Below, one piece after another: positions 1 through 6,872 of a DNA stretch of 9,675 nucleotides. The DNA comes from Gemmatimonadales bacterium (GTDB taxonomy: Bacteria > Gemmatimonadota > Gemmatimonadetes > Gemmatimonadales > GWC2-71-9): contig JABDII010000106.1 in the NCBI GenBank assembly GCA_013003805.1, forward strand, positions 1-9,675. Direction: 5' to 3'. Under the pieces are notes generated by a model. That model ran no database searches. It was not told where the DNA came from and worked only from the letters and a program-made list of their open reading frames with translations. The stretch's first letter is position 1, and each line of letters opens with the position of its first letter. Both the position numbers and the translations under genes were made by a program.

Positions 1-13
1 GGATCGGTCTCAT
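1..13 (-). CDS. Possible start of a further operon gene (partial, runs off left edge)
   Basis: The phosphodiesterase gene ends in ATGA: its TGA stop (12-10) overlaps an ATG at 13-11 in another frame. This 4-base overlap is the usual form of translational coupling in operons, and a purine-rich GGGGA lies about 5 bases upstream of the ATG. Only four codons (M-R-P-I) are visible, so nothing can be said of the product. The ATG could be chance. If real, the operon continues leftwards beyond the window. Confidence 0.3.
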
Positions 14-729
14 GCCATTCCCCGGCGGGTCACTCGGACGATGCGTTCGGGGAAATCCCCGCAGATCCCGTCGACCCCAAGCTCGGCCACGCGCTCGATC
101 TCTTTCTCTTCGTTGACGGTCCAGGCGATGACACCCGCTCCGGAATCGTGAACCGTGCTCACGAGCTCCCGATCGATGAAGTGTCGAACCATCCAGAGAG
201 TATCGACCTCGGCTTCCGCGAGCAGCCGAAGGACATCGACGGGATGCGAGGCCAAGAGGATACCCCGGCGCAGGGTCGGTCGCAACCGACCGAGCCGGGC
301 GATGATGCGATGATCGAAGCTGTGCACCGCGTAGCGGTCCGGTGCCGGGCCGGCATCCAGCGTGGTCAAGAGACTCGCGTCGACGCCTCCGGCCATGCTC
401 TTGACCTCGACCCAGACGTCGTGCTCTCCGATGATGTCGAGGACTTCGCCGAGCAGCGGAACGAACTCACCGTTTGGCAGCCTGGCCCGGACTACGTCCC
501 GGGTGTCCAGCTCGGCGATTGTTCCGATCCCTGGAAGATCGGGGTCGTGGTGGACCACCAGTGATCCATCCGCCGTCGCATGGATATCCAGCTCGACCCC
601 GTCAGCCGCGAGGTCGACGGCACGCCGGAACGCCTCCCGGGAGTTTTCCAAGGCCTGCTCCCCCTCCGAGGCGCCGCGGTGGGCGAGGGCGAGAACTCGA
701 TGACCGCTCAGGGTATTCACCCCGTTCAC
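10..729 (-). CDS. Glycerophosphodiester phosphodiesterase family protein
   Basis: Likely cytosolic GDPD/UgpQ-type enzyme, which hydrolyses glycerophosphodiesters to sn-glycerol-3-phosphate and an alcohol. It is 239 residues from a GTG at 729, close to the roughly 250 of bacterial UgpQ. Family marks in order: HRG (17-19), EN (28-29), the metal-binding E-L-D (46-48), H-H-D (60-62), V-E-V-K (107-110), and a C-terminal AWTVN followed by GVDGICGDFP. No signal peptide is visible. The reading frame stays open upstream to 873, but that part is an out-of-frame shadow of the diiron gene. GTG 729 gives a 4-base GTGA overlap with the upstream stop; GTG 720, three codons later, is the alternative, and neither has a strong Shine-Dalgarno. 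A lipid or osmolyte phosphodiesterase has no obvious role in aromatic degradation, so it may simply be co-transcribed. The family is secure; the substrate is not known. Confidence 0.85.
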   Translation of the reverse strand: MNGVNTLSGHRVLALAHRGASEGEQALENSREAFRRAVDLAADGVELDIHATADGSLVVHHDPDLPGIGTIAELDTRDVVRARLPNGEFVPLLGEVLDIIGEHDVWVEVKSMAGGVDASLLTTLDAGPAPDRYAVHSFDHRIIARLGRLRPTLRRGILLASHPVDVLRLLAEAEVDTLWMVRHFIDRELVSTVHDSGAGVIAWTVNEEKEIERVAELGVDGICGDFPERIVRVTRRGMA

Positions 730-1850
730 ATTTCGAGGTTTCTCGGCTCGATCCAGTCCTCTTCCTTGAATACGTCGCTCAGGAAGTCGCGATCTTCCTT
801 GGTGGGTGTGACGGAGGCGAAGTACTCGGGGTAGGCGTCCTCGCTCACCGCATCTCCTGTCACGGTGTACCACTGTCCCGCGTAAACGCCGATATTCCGA
901 TTGAATTTACTGTCCGGCACTCTCAGGTGACGATCGGGATCGGAAATGACCCGGTTGAGTCGCTCAATGAGCCGGGTAACTTCCTGCCGATACAGCTCGC
1001 GGCTGGCCTCGTTCAAGTGGGCCACGTCGGCCTCTCGGTCGCTCTCCCGTTCGTCAAACCGCCCCTTGAGTCCCCAGACATAGGCCCAGTGGGCGCTTGA
1101 GGAGTTGTCATTGCCGAACAGATCGAACGCCGTCGGCACCCACTTGTTGAAGTACCGTTGCACGATCTCGGGCGGGACCTTGCCAGCGCGAATGATTCGA
1201 AGGAGGCCGTTGTTGCCGGTGCCGAGGTGGAAGCTCTCTTCCTTGAGCATGGGCCCCATCGAGCGGGCCAAGGGATGGAACGCCGAGGTGGAGAGCATCT
1301 TGAGCTGGAACTTCCCATCCCGATCGATGAACTGCGTGTAGGTGAAGAAGTCGAGCCAGTTTTCCACGATTTCGTTGAACGACCCCAACAGCCGCTGCCC
1401 TTCCAGAGCGGTTCGCTCGAGCATCTTCTGGGCTTCGCGCCGACCCTCGTCGCCGAAGTGTTCGCACAAGAGATATGACATCTGCCAGCCGTGCCGCATC
1501 TCCTCCATCATGACCCGCATGATCGAGAACAGATCGTAATCGCTTGGGGCCTTCTCGAGCAGGTTCCGTTGCTGTTCCACCGATGCGAATTCGGTGTCTC
1601 CCTGGAACACGATCAAGTTGAGCAACGCATCGCGGACTCGCTGATCGGGAATGTGCATCAGCGTCGGCCACTTGTGTTGGCCTCGGTAGTGTCCGAACTC
1701 GATGGTCTCGGCTTCGGGCGGGCCGAATTTCTCCTCGAACGAGATCTTGGTGAATGGCGTGCCTTGGAACTCCTTGCTCGCGAGCCCGAGAGACTCCTGC
1801 CAAAACCGGAAGTAATCGGTCCAATCGTCGAAATTGTGCACACGTCGCAT
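726..1850 (-). CDS. BoxB-like diiron oxygenase subunit (benzoyl-CoA epoxidase / PaaA-PaaC superfamily), short form
   Basis: Ferritin-like diiron protein of 374 residues. Similarity I recognise is to BoxB, the oxygenase of aerobic benzoyl-CoA degradation, more than to PaaA: QGDTE..SVEQQR (83-95), APSDYDL (101-107), EEMRH (116-120), GSFNE (156-160), DRDGKFQL (176-183), LKEESFH (202-208), FDLFG (242-246), GLKGRF (260-265), and NRNIGVYAG (317-325) near the end. The six expected iron ligands are present: E87, E117, H120, D178, E205, H208. BoxB is usually near 470 residues, so this form is about 100 shorter, with less sequence both before the first ligand and after the last. Family knowledge: BoxB forms the 2,3-epoxide of benzoyl-CoA using electrons from BoxA; no reductase is in the window. 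The ATG at 1850 has AAGGA at 1863-1859, which overlaps the preceding gene's TAA. The exact substrate is inference; phenylacetyl-CoA or another aryl-CoA is possible. Confidence 0.8.
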   Translation of the reverse strand: MRRVHNFDDWTDYFRFWQESLGLASKEFQGTPFTKISFEEKFGPPEAETIEFGHYRGQHKWPTLMHIPDQRVRDALLNLIVFQGDTEFASVEQQRNLLEKAPSDYDLFSIMRVMMEEMRHGWQMSYLLCEHFGDEGRREAQKMLERTALEGQRLLGSFNEIVENWLDFFTYTQFIDRDGKFQLKMLSTSAFHPLARSMGPMLKEESFHLGTGNNGLLRIIRAGKVPPEIVQRYFNKWVPTAFDLFGNDNSSSAHWAYVWGLKGRFDERESDREADVAHLNEASRELYRQEVTRLIERLNRVISDPDRHLRVPDSKFNRNIGVYAGQWYTVTGDAVSEDAYPEYFASVTPTKEDRDFLSDVFKEEDWIEPRNLEM

Positions 1851-1861
1851 GGATGGGTTCC

Positions 1862-2677
1862 TTATCGTCCGTGAAATACAGGGTCGCGCTTGTTGGCAAA
1901 CGCAGCGAGTCCTTCGGTCGCGTCCTCACTTCGAAAACAGATCAGCTGATGCTCGGCTTCCCGCTCGAGCGCGGTGGCCAGATCGGACCGCTCCCCGTGG
2001 TAGACCGCCTGTTTGACGAGCCGCACGGCGAGCGGAGGAAGCGCGGCGAGACGTGTCGCCCACCGGGCAGTCTCTTCGCTCAGCCGGTCCGCCGGGACCA
2101 CCCGATTGACCAAGCCGAGTTCGAGGCACCGGGCGGCCGGCACCATGTCCGTCGACCAGATGAGTTCGAGCGCCCGGCTCGGTCCGATGAGGCGGGGAAG
2201 GAAATAGGTCCCTCCCATATCGGGGTGGAGCCCGATCCGATGGAAGACCTGCCCGATCGACGCGTTCTCCGAGGCGATCCGGAGATCGCATGCCAGCGCC
2301 AGGTTTGCTCCCCCGCCGGCAGCCGCCCCGTTGAGACTCGCCAAGACGGGCTGTGGCGCCTGGCGAAGCAGACGCACCAGCTCACCCCCGGAGTGCACCA
2401 ATGCCATCGCAGACTCGAAGTCCTCGCGGCTAAGTGCGTCCTCCATGTATCGGACGTCCGCCCCGGCGCAGAACGCTCGGCCGGACCCGGTCACCACCAT
2501 GACCCGCACGCCGGGGTGCTCCACCAGCTCGCGAGCGGCTCGAACGAGCTCCTCACGCATTACCCCGTCGAAGGCATTGAGCCGGGCGGGACGATTGAGC
2601 AGGAGTGTCCCGATCCCGTCTTCCACCCGTGTGATGACGTGCTGGTATGGGCCCACAGCGGCCCTCTCTTCAGCCAT
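1862..2677 (-). CDS. Crotonase-family enoyl-CoA isomerase, PaaG-like
   Basis: Crotonase-fold enzyme, 271 residues, the normal length. It resembles E. coli PaaG along its length: LNRPARLNAF (27-36), GRAFCAGADV (66-75), the oxyanion-hole region LNGAAAGGGANLALACD (115-131), GLHPDMGGTYFLPR (149-162), and the ending KRDPVFHG. Both glutamates of true hydratases are absent: GGGCEL is GGGANL (N125), and the second Glu position is F145. The aspartate of the PaaG-type GLxPDxGG motif is present (D153). That pattern favours isomerisation (in the Paa pathway, epoxide to oxepin-CoA and a later double-bond shift) over hydration. The ATG at 2677 overlaps the thiolase end by 8 bases, and the stop lies 11 bases before the diiron gene. 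With a BoxB-like partner, the true substrate may be a dehydroadipyl-CoA intermediate instead. Assignment to the subfamily is good; the reaction is inference. Confidence 0.82.
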   Translation of the reverse strand: MAEERAAVGPYQHVITRVEDGIGTLLLNRPARLNAFDGVMREELVRAARELVEHPGVRVMVVTGSGRAFCAGADVRYMEDALSREDFESAMALVHSGGELVRLLRQAPQPVLASLNGAAAGGGANLALACDLRIASENASIGQVFHRIGLHPDMGGTYFLPRLIGPSRALELIWSTDMVPAARCLELGLVNRVVPADRLSEETARWATRLAALPPLAVRLVKQAVYHGERSDLATALEREAEHQLICFRSEDATEGLAAFANKRDPVFHGR

Positions 2678-3869
2678 GGTTTACTCGCTCGATGATCATG
2701 GCGATGCCTTGGCCCACGCCGATGCACATGGTGACGAGTCCGTAGCGCCCACCGGTTCGCCGGAGCGCGTGCACTAACGTGGTGAGGATCTTGGCGCCGG
2801 TCGCCCCGAGAGGGTGCCCCAATGCGATGGCACCGCCGGACACGTTCACGCGCGCCGGATCGAACTGTAATTCCCGGATGCATGGAATGGCCTGCGCGGC
2901 GAACGCCTCGTTCAACTCGATCACATCGAGGTCGTCCACCGAGAGCCCCGCTCGCGCCAAAGCCTTCCGGGTGGCGGGAATGGGTCCGAGCCCCATGCAT
3001 GCTGGATCGACACCGGCAACGGCGGAGGTGACGATGCGAGCCAGCGGCTGGGCACCAGCGCGTTCGAGTGCGGCTTCGCTGAGGACGGCGAGGGCCGCCG
3101 CGCCGTCGTTGATTCCGCTCGAATTCCCGGCTGTGACCGTCCCGCCGGCTTGAAACGCCGGCTTGAGCTTCGCCAGCCCCTCTAGGGTGACATCCGGGCG
3201 CGGGTGCTCGTCCACGGCAAACGTGGTACTGGTCTTCTTCCCCGGCACCTCGACCGGCACGATCTCCTCGTCGAAGTGCCCTTCCGCGATCGCGGCCTGC
3301 GCCCTCCGCTGGCTCTCCAGCGCGAACGCATCTTGCTCCTCGCGGCTGATGTGATGCAGCTCGGCAACTCGCTCCGCGGTCTGTCCGAGCGAGATGGTCC
3401 ATTCCGGGGACATGCGCGGATTGACAAACCGCCACCCGATCGTCGAATCGGCGACTGCCGGCGTGCCCCGGCTCCAGGCTTGGCCGGTCTTGAGCATCAC
3501 GTACGGTGCACGGGTCATGCTCTCGACCCCACCTGCCACGAACAGGTCGCCTTCGTTCGCGCGTATCGCCTGGGCAGCGCTGGCGACGGCCTGAAGCCCT
3601 GAGCCGCACAGGCGGTTGATCGTCTGGCCGGGGACGTCGATTGGCAGGCCGGCCAACAACGCGCCCATGCGCGCCACGTTGCGATTGTCCTCGCCGGCTT
3701 GGTTGGTGCATCCAAGAATCACGTCATCGATCTCGTCGACGGGTAGCTGGGTCCGCTCGACGACGGAGGAAATGACGTGGCTGGCCAAGTCATCCGCTCG
3801 CACCGGGGCGAGCGCTCCGCCCGCTCGCCCCACCGGCGTCCGTAGCGCCGCAGTAATGAAGGCATGCAT
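2670..3869 (-). CDS. paaJ: 3-oxoadipyl-CoA / 3-oxo-5,6-dehydrosuberyl-CoA thiolase (PaaJ/PcaF-type)
   Basis: Degradative thiolase, 399 residues, full length. It cleaves a 3-oxoacyl-CoA with CoA to release acetyl-CoA; 3-oxoadipyl-CoA also yields succinyl-CoA. The PaaJ/PcaF signature is clear: NQAGEDNRNVARM (56-68), INRLCGSGLQA with nucleophile C88, GGVESM.RAP (113-122), STIGWRFVNP (142-151), ELNEAFAAQA (318-327), GGAIALGHPLG with H352, and MCIGVGQGIAM with acid/base C382. All catalytic residues are present. The ATG at 3869 has AGGAGT at 3881-3876. The gene lies 27 bases after the aldehyde dehydrogenase and overlaps the PaaG-like gene by 8. This is the last step of both the Box and the Paa route, so it does not tell the two apart. 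PcaF of the beta-ketoadipate pathway is the near alternative. Confidence 0.9.
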   Translation of the reverse strand: MHAFITAALRTPVGRAGGALAPVRADDLASHVISSVVERTQLPVDEIDDVILGCTNQAGEDNRNVARMGALLAGLPIDVPGQTINRLCGSGLQAVASAAQAIRANEGDLFVAGGVESMTRAPYVMLKTGQAWSRGTPAVADSTIGWRFVNPRMSPEWTISLGQTAERVAELHHISREEQDAFALESQRRAQAAIAEGHFDEEIVPVEVPGKKTSTTFAVDEHPRPDVTLEGLAKLKPAFQAGGTVTAGNSSGINDGAAALAVLSEAALERAGAQPLARIVTSAVAGVDPACMGLGPIPATRKALARAGLSVDDLDVIELNEAFAAQAIPCIRELQFDPARVNVSGGAIALGHPLGATGAKILTTLVHALRRTGGRYGLVTMCIGVGQGIAMIIERVNHG

Positions 3870-3896
3870 GCAGCGACTCCTATCGGCGACGAGCGG

Positions 3897-5330
3897 TCAT
3901 AGCCCGACCCAGACCGTTTTCAATTCTGTGTAGTTGGAGAGCGCCTCTCGACCGAGGTCGCGGCCGAATCCAGACTGCTTGTAGCCACCGAACGAGGCCG
4001 CGGGATCGTACGCATTGTACGTGTTGATCCAAACCGTGCCGGCCTGAATCGCCGCTGCGACGCGGTGGGCCTTGGAAATATCTCGAGTCCAAATCCCAGC
4101 GGCGAGACCGTACATGGATCGGTTGGCGAGTCCAATAGCCTCCTCGAGATCGTCGAAGGCCAGGACCGACAGCACCGGGCCGAAGATCTCCTCCCGCGCG
4201 ATGGTCATGTCCGGCGTCACACCGTCGAACACGGTGGCCTCGACGAAGTACCCCTTGTCGTCGACCGTAGTTGGCTTGCCCCCAGTGACCAACGTGGCCC
4301 CTTCCGACTGGCCCTCTGCGATGTACCCGAGCACGCGCTCCTGCTGTGGCTTGGAAACGATAGCTCCGAGGCGGGTTTCCTTGGCGAACGGATCGCCTGG
4401 GACGAGCTTCTTGGCCCGCTGGGCCAACGCCTCGACCACTTGGTCCTTGACGGTTCGCTCGACCAGAAGCCGGCTGCCCGCGGCACAGACCTCGCCCTTG
4501 CCGTAGAAGATGCCGGTCTGTGCTCCTCGGATGGCAGCCTTCAGGTCGGCATCGGCGAAGATCACATTCGGACTCTTCCCGCCCAACTCCAAGGTGACCC
4601 GCTTGAGGGTCTCTGCCGCGTCGCGCATGATGATGCGGCCCACCTCAGTCGAACCGGTAAAGGCGATCTTGTCGACCCCCGGGTGGCGCACCAATGCCGC
4701 GCCGGCCGTCGGCCCGTACCCGGGTACGACATTGAGTGCCCCGGCTGGGAGTCCTGCCTCGTGGAGCAGCTCGGCCAAGACGAGGGCGGTGAGGGGTGAC
4801 TCTTCCGCCGGCTTCAGCACCACGGTGCACCCGGCTGCGATCGCCGGCGCCACCTTCCAGCTCGCCAGGTTGAGCGGGAAGTTCCACGGCACGATGGCGC
4901 CGACGACGCCGACCGGTTCGCGGAGGGTGTAGGTGAAGTAAGGTCCCTCGACCGGCACCGTCTCCCCCGCGAGTTTGTCCGCCCAGCCGGCGTAGTAGCG
5001 CAGCGTCTCGACCGTCATGGAGACGTCGATCTTCGATTCGAACAGCGGTTTGCCGTTGTGGAGTGTCTCGAGCCGGGCGACGTCGCCCAGGCTCGACTCC
5101 AGGAGGTGCGCTGCCTTGTAGAGAATCGCGCCTCGTTGTCGTCCGGAAAGCTCCCGCCACTCGTTCGATTCGAAGCATGCGCGAGACGACGTGACCGCCC
5201 GATCGATGTCCGGGGCGTCGCCCTCCGCGACACTGGCCACCACGTCCTCGGTTGCCGGATTGATGACCTCGAACCGCTTGCCGCTCGCAGCGGCAACGAA
5301 GGCGTTGTCGATGAAGATGTCGGTGCGCAT
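3897..5330 (-). CDS. NAD(P)-dependent aldehyde dehydrogenase
   Basis: ALDH-superfamily enzyme, 477 residues, normal length, cytosolic. Key sites: VPWNFPL with oxyanion N150, cofactor-binding LKPAEESP (172-179), FTGSTEVGR (224-232), LELGGKSPN with general base E248, catalytic C282 in GEVCAAGSR, EEIFGP (380-385), and the ending SFGGYKQSGFGR. The KPAE glutamate usually goes with NAD+ preference. By sequence it is nearest the general betaine/medium-chain aldehyde group, so the substrate cannot be read from motifs. Context suggests oxidation of a CoA-linked semialdehyde formed on ring opening: 3,4-dehydroadipyl-CoA semialdehyde (the BoxD step) or 3-oxo-5,6-dehydrosuberyl-CoA semialdehyde (the PaaZ dehydrogenase step). 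No hydratase domain is fused, unlike PaaZ. The ATG shares one base with the upstream stop (TAATG), so translation is probably coupled. Confidence 0.9.
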   Translation of the reverse strand: MRTDIFIDNAFVAAASGKRFEVINPATEDVVASVAEGDAPDIDRAVTSSRACFESNEWRELSGRQRGAILYKAAHLLESSLGDVARLETLHNGKPLFESKIDVSMTVETLRYYAGWADKLAGETVPVEGPYFTYTLREPVGVVGAIVPWNFPLNLASWKVAPAIAAGCTVVLKPAEESPLTALVLAELLHEAGLPAGALNVVPGYGPTAGAALVRHPGVDKIAFTGSTEVGRIIMRDAAETLKRVTLELGGKSPNVIFADADLKAAIRGAQTGIFYGKGEVCAAGSRLLVERTVKDQVVEALAQRAKKLVPGDPFAKETRLGAIVSKPQQERVLGYIAEGQSEGATLVTGGKPTTVDDKGYFVEATVFDGVTPDMTIAREEIFGPVLSVLAFDDLEEAIGLANRSMYGLAAGIWTRDISKAHRVAAAIQAGTVWINTYNAYDPAASFGGYKQSGFGRDLGREALSNYTELKTVWVGL

Positions 5331-6160
5331 TACTCGGCTTTGAAGGTGGCCATGCGCTTCTCCACGTATGCCGCCAACCCTTCCTTAGCATCCTGGGACT
5401 GGAAGAGCTGCTGTTGCAACTCACGCTCGACGCTGAGCCCGCTCTCGAAGGGAACCTCGGCACCCGCTTGGACCGCGCGCTTGATCAGGCCGACAGCCTT
5501 CGAGGCCTTGTTCGGCGGGCAGAATTGCTTGGCATACATGATGACATCATCCCAGAACGTGTCCTTCTCGAACACCTTGTTGACGATGCCCAACTCCTCG
5601 GCCCGCTCGAACGAATAGGTCTCACCGGTCGCCATGAGCTCGATGGCGCGCGACTTGCCCACGATGCGGCAGAGCCGCTGCGTGCCGCCGGTGCCGGGAA
5701 GGACACCCAAGTTCACCTCGGGGAGGCCGATCTTCCCCGCGTTCCGGCGTGCCAGCCGCATATCGCACGCCATGGCGATCTCGAGACCTCCGCCCACGGT
5801 GTGGCCGTTCAGGGCGGCAATGGTGAGCTTTGGCGTTTGCTCGAGACGGTTCAGGGTCTCGTTCGCGTGGAGGCAGAAGAAGTACTTGAATCGCGGCGTG
5901 ACGCTGTTGAGCATGCCGATGTTGGCGCCGGCGGAAAAGAACTTGTCGCCGTAGCCGCGGAGGACGATGACATGCGCCTCGTCTGCCATGCGGGCATCGA
6001 GGATGGCCGCATCGAGCTGCCGCATCATCTCGTAGGTATAGGTGTTTGCCGGTGGATCGTTGAGCGTGATGATGGCCAGTCCATCCGTCACCTCGTAATC
6101 GACCAGTACTTGGTCGGTGGGCGCGGGGGCGCCCGGTCTGGGAGTCACTGAAGTTGCCAA
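5330..6160 (-). CDS. Enoyl-CoA hydratase, crotonase family (PaaF-like role)
   Basis: Crotonase-fold hydratase, 276 residues. Both catalytic glutamates are present: E127 in GGGLEIAMACD and E148 in GLPEVNLG. PGTGGTQRL (155-163) follows as in rat crotonase and the FadB hydratase domain, so syn-hydration of a 2-enoyl-CoA is the likely reaction. The first 16 or so residues are rich in Pro and Ala and look like a disordered extension. FKYFFCLHANETL (91-103) is a less usual segment that may shape the acyl pocket. The start is TTG at 6160, fixed by a strong GGAGGA eight bases upstream; no ATG lies nearby. It ends in TAATG, sharing one base with the aldehyde dehydrogenase. In the pathway it could hydrate dehydroadipyl-CoA (PaaF step). 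A ring-opening role is less likely, because BoxC is much larger and the PaaZ hydratase domain has another fold. Confidence 0.85.
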   Translation of the reverse strand: MATSVTPRPGAPAPTDQVLVDYEVTDGLAIITLNDPPANTYTYEMMRQLDAAILDARMADEAHVIVLRGYGDKFFSAGANIGMLNSVTPRFKYFFCLHANETLNRLEQTPKLTIAALNGHTVGGGLEIAMACDMRLARRNAGKIGLPEVNLGVLPGTGGTQRLCRIVGKSRAIELMATGETYSFERAEELGIVNKVFEKDTFWDDVIMYAKQFCPPNKASKAVGLIKRAVQAGAEVPFESGLSVERELQQQLFQSQDAKEGLAAYVEKRMATFKAE

Positions 6161-6165
6161 GACGA

Positions 6166-6774
6166 CTATCCTCCGTGCGAGGCGGCCAATGGGTGGGCCG
6201 CGTGGGATGCTGGTTGCAGATACCCGTCGAGGAACAGGCGGGCAATTTCATCGGCTAAGTAGCCCGGCTGGATCTCGCCGGACGGCCGGTACCACGTATA
6301 GATCCAATTTATCATGCCGAACAACGCATAGGCGGCAATCTGCGGGTTTACGCCTCGGACATCGATATCTTCGAGCAACTGGGTCACAAAGGCGACGTAT
6401 TCCCGCTTGCGCCGGCGGATGGCGGTGGCCATTGTGCCGGTCAGCTCTTCGGCCTCGTGCGACAAGACCTTCATTTCATGCATGTGGGCGGTAAAGAACA
6501 GGACGTGTTGGCGGATGAACGCTCTGAGACGAGCCTCCGGCTCCGTCTCTCGTGCCACGGCCAATCGAGCGCCCTCGGCGACCTCGGTGAAGCAACGATC
6601 CTGAATAAGGAAAAGCAGCTCGTGCTTGCTCTCGACATAGTGGTAGATCCCGGACAGGCTGAGCCCCGAGGCGCGGGAGAGGTCTCGCATGGAGGTGCCA
6701 TGGAACCCGCGTTCCGCGAAGATCCGCGCCGCGTCGGCGAGCAGGGTGTCGAGTCGGGAATCCGCAGTGGGCAC
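6166..6774 (-). CDS. paaR: TetR-family transcriptional repressor, PaaR-like
   Basis: TetR/AcrR regulator of 202 residues, the usual length. The N-terminal DNA-binding domain (about 8-52) has the helix-turn-helix GTSMRDLSRASGLSLSGIYH, ending in YVESKHELL. The rest is an all-helical ligand domain whose end, WYRPSGEIQPGYLADEIARLFLDGY, resembles TetR domains that bind acyl-CoA. It starts at GTG 6774 with only a weak GGACGG upstream, and no other in-frame start fits. It heads the operon it probably controls. Directly upstream is an inverted repeat that fits the consensus known for Thermus thermophilus PaaR, a TetR repressor released by phenylacetyl-CoA. The PaaR label rests on this operator and the gene context; the effector could instead be benzoyl-CoA or another aryl-CoA. 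Its last two codons (Gly-Gly) and stop form the Shine-Dalgarno of the next gene. Confidence 0.85.
   Translation of the reverse strand: MPTADSRLDTLLADAARIFAERGFHGTSMRDLSRASGLSLSGIYHYVESKHELLFLIQDRCFTEVAEGARLAVARETEPEARLRAFIRQHVLFFTAHMHEMKVLSHEAEELTGTMATAIRRRKREYVAFVTQLLEDIDVRGVNPQIAAYALFGMINWIYTWYRPSGEIQPGYLADEIARLFLDGYLQPASHAAHPLAASHGG
6169..6174 (-). promoter_or_regulatory. Shine-Dalgarno fixing a TTG start (enoyl-CoA hydratase)
   Basis: The minus strand reads GGAGGA here, eight bases before TTG 6160. The same six bases are the final two glycine codons of the TetR gene, next to its TAG stop. This near-ideal site supports the TTG as the true start and links the two genes' translation. Confidence 0.75.
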
Positions 6775-6781
6775 AGGCCGT

Positions 6782-6797
6782 CCGAACGTTCGTTCGG
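6782..6797. promoter_or_regulatory. Operator: perfect 7-2-7 inverted repeat matching the PaaR consensus
   Basis: CCGAACG-TT-CGTTCGG is a perfect inverted repeat. Its inner 14 bases (6783-6796) fit CNAACGNNCGTTNG, the consensus I recall as published for Thermus thermophilus PaaR, at every fixed position. It lies 7 bases upstream of the GTG of the TetR gene, over the expected transcription start of the minus-strand promoter. Binding there would block the regulator's own operon. I saw no second copy elsewhere in the window. Related TetR repressors use similar AACG half-sites, so the site alone does not prove the effector. Confidence 0.75.
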
Positions 6798-6801
6798 TCT
6801 G

Positions 6802-6830
6802 AAGCTAGCGCTGCAAGTTCAAGGCGTCAA
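6802..6830 (-). promoter_or_regulatory. Sigma-70-type promoter of the aromatic-CoA operon
   Basis: On the minus strand, TTGACG (6830-6825) matches the -35 box at five of six bases. After a 17-base spacer comes TAGCTT (6807-6802), a modest -10 with the key T, A and final T. Transcription would start about seven bases on, near 6795, inside the inverted repeat. This gives a short leader before GTG 6774. Predicted by eye only. Confidence 0.55.
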
Positions 6831-6872
6831 GCCGCTTAACATCCTACCTCCCGGCGCGTCTTCCCTCCGAAC

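Noticed and set aside
34..49. CGGACG...CGTTCGG resembling half of the PaaR-type operator
   Set aside because: It is inside the phosphodiesterase coding region, has a mismatch and a 3-base centre, and is probably chance.
730..873. N-terminal extension of the phosphodiesterase up to an ATG at 873
   Set aside because: These 48 codons are Arg-rich and lie out of frame within the diiron gene. The family homology begins just after GTG 729/720.
2560..3711. Long open frame of 383 codons on the same strand as the thiolase, in another frame
   Set aside because: It is very rich in Arg, Gly and Pro, has no recognisable motif and lies over the well-conserved thiolase. Such frames are expected in GC-rich coding DNA.
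4065..4799. Open frame of 244 codons antisense to the aldehyde dehydrogenase
   Set aside because: The dehydrogenase frame carries all catalytic motifs; the antisense frame shows none and has no convincing ribosome site.
5330..6160. Hydratase gene as BoxC or as the PaaZ hydratase domain
   Set aside because: BoxC is about twice as long, and the PaaZ hydratase domain is a MaoC-type hot-dog fold, not a crotonase.
6836..6841. TAACAT as a -10 box for the sigma gene
   Set aside because: No acceptable -35 box lies 16-18 bases upstream, so I did not list it as a promoter.
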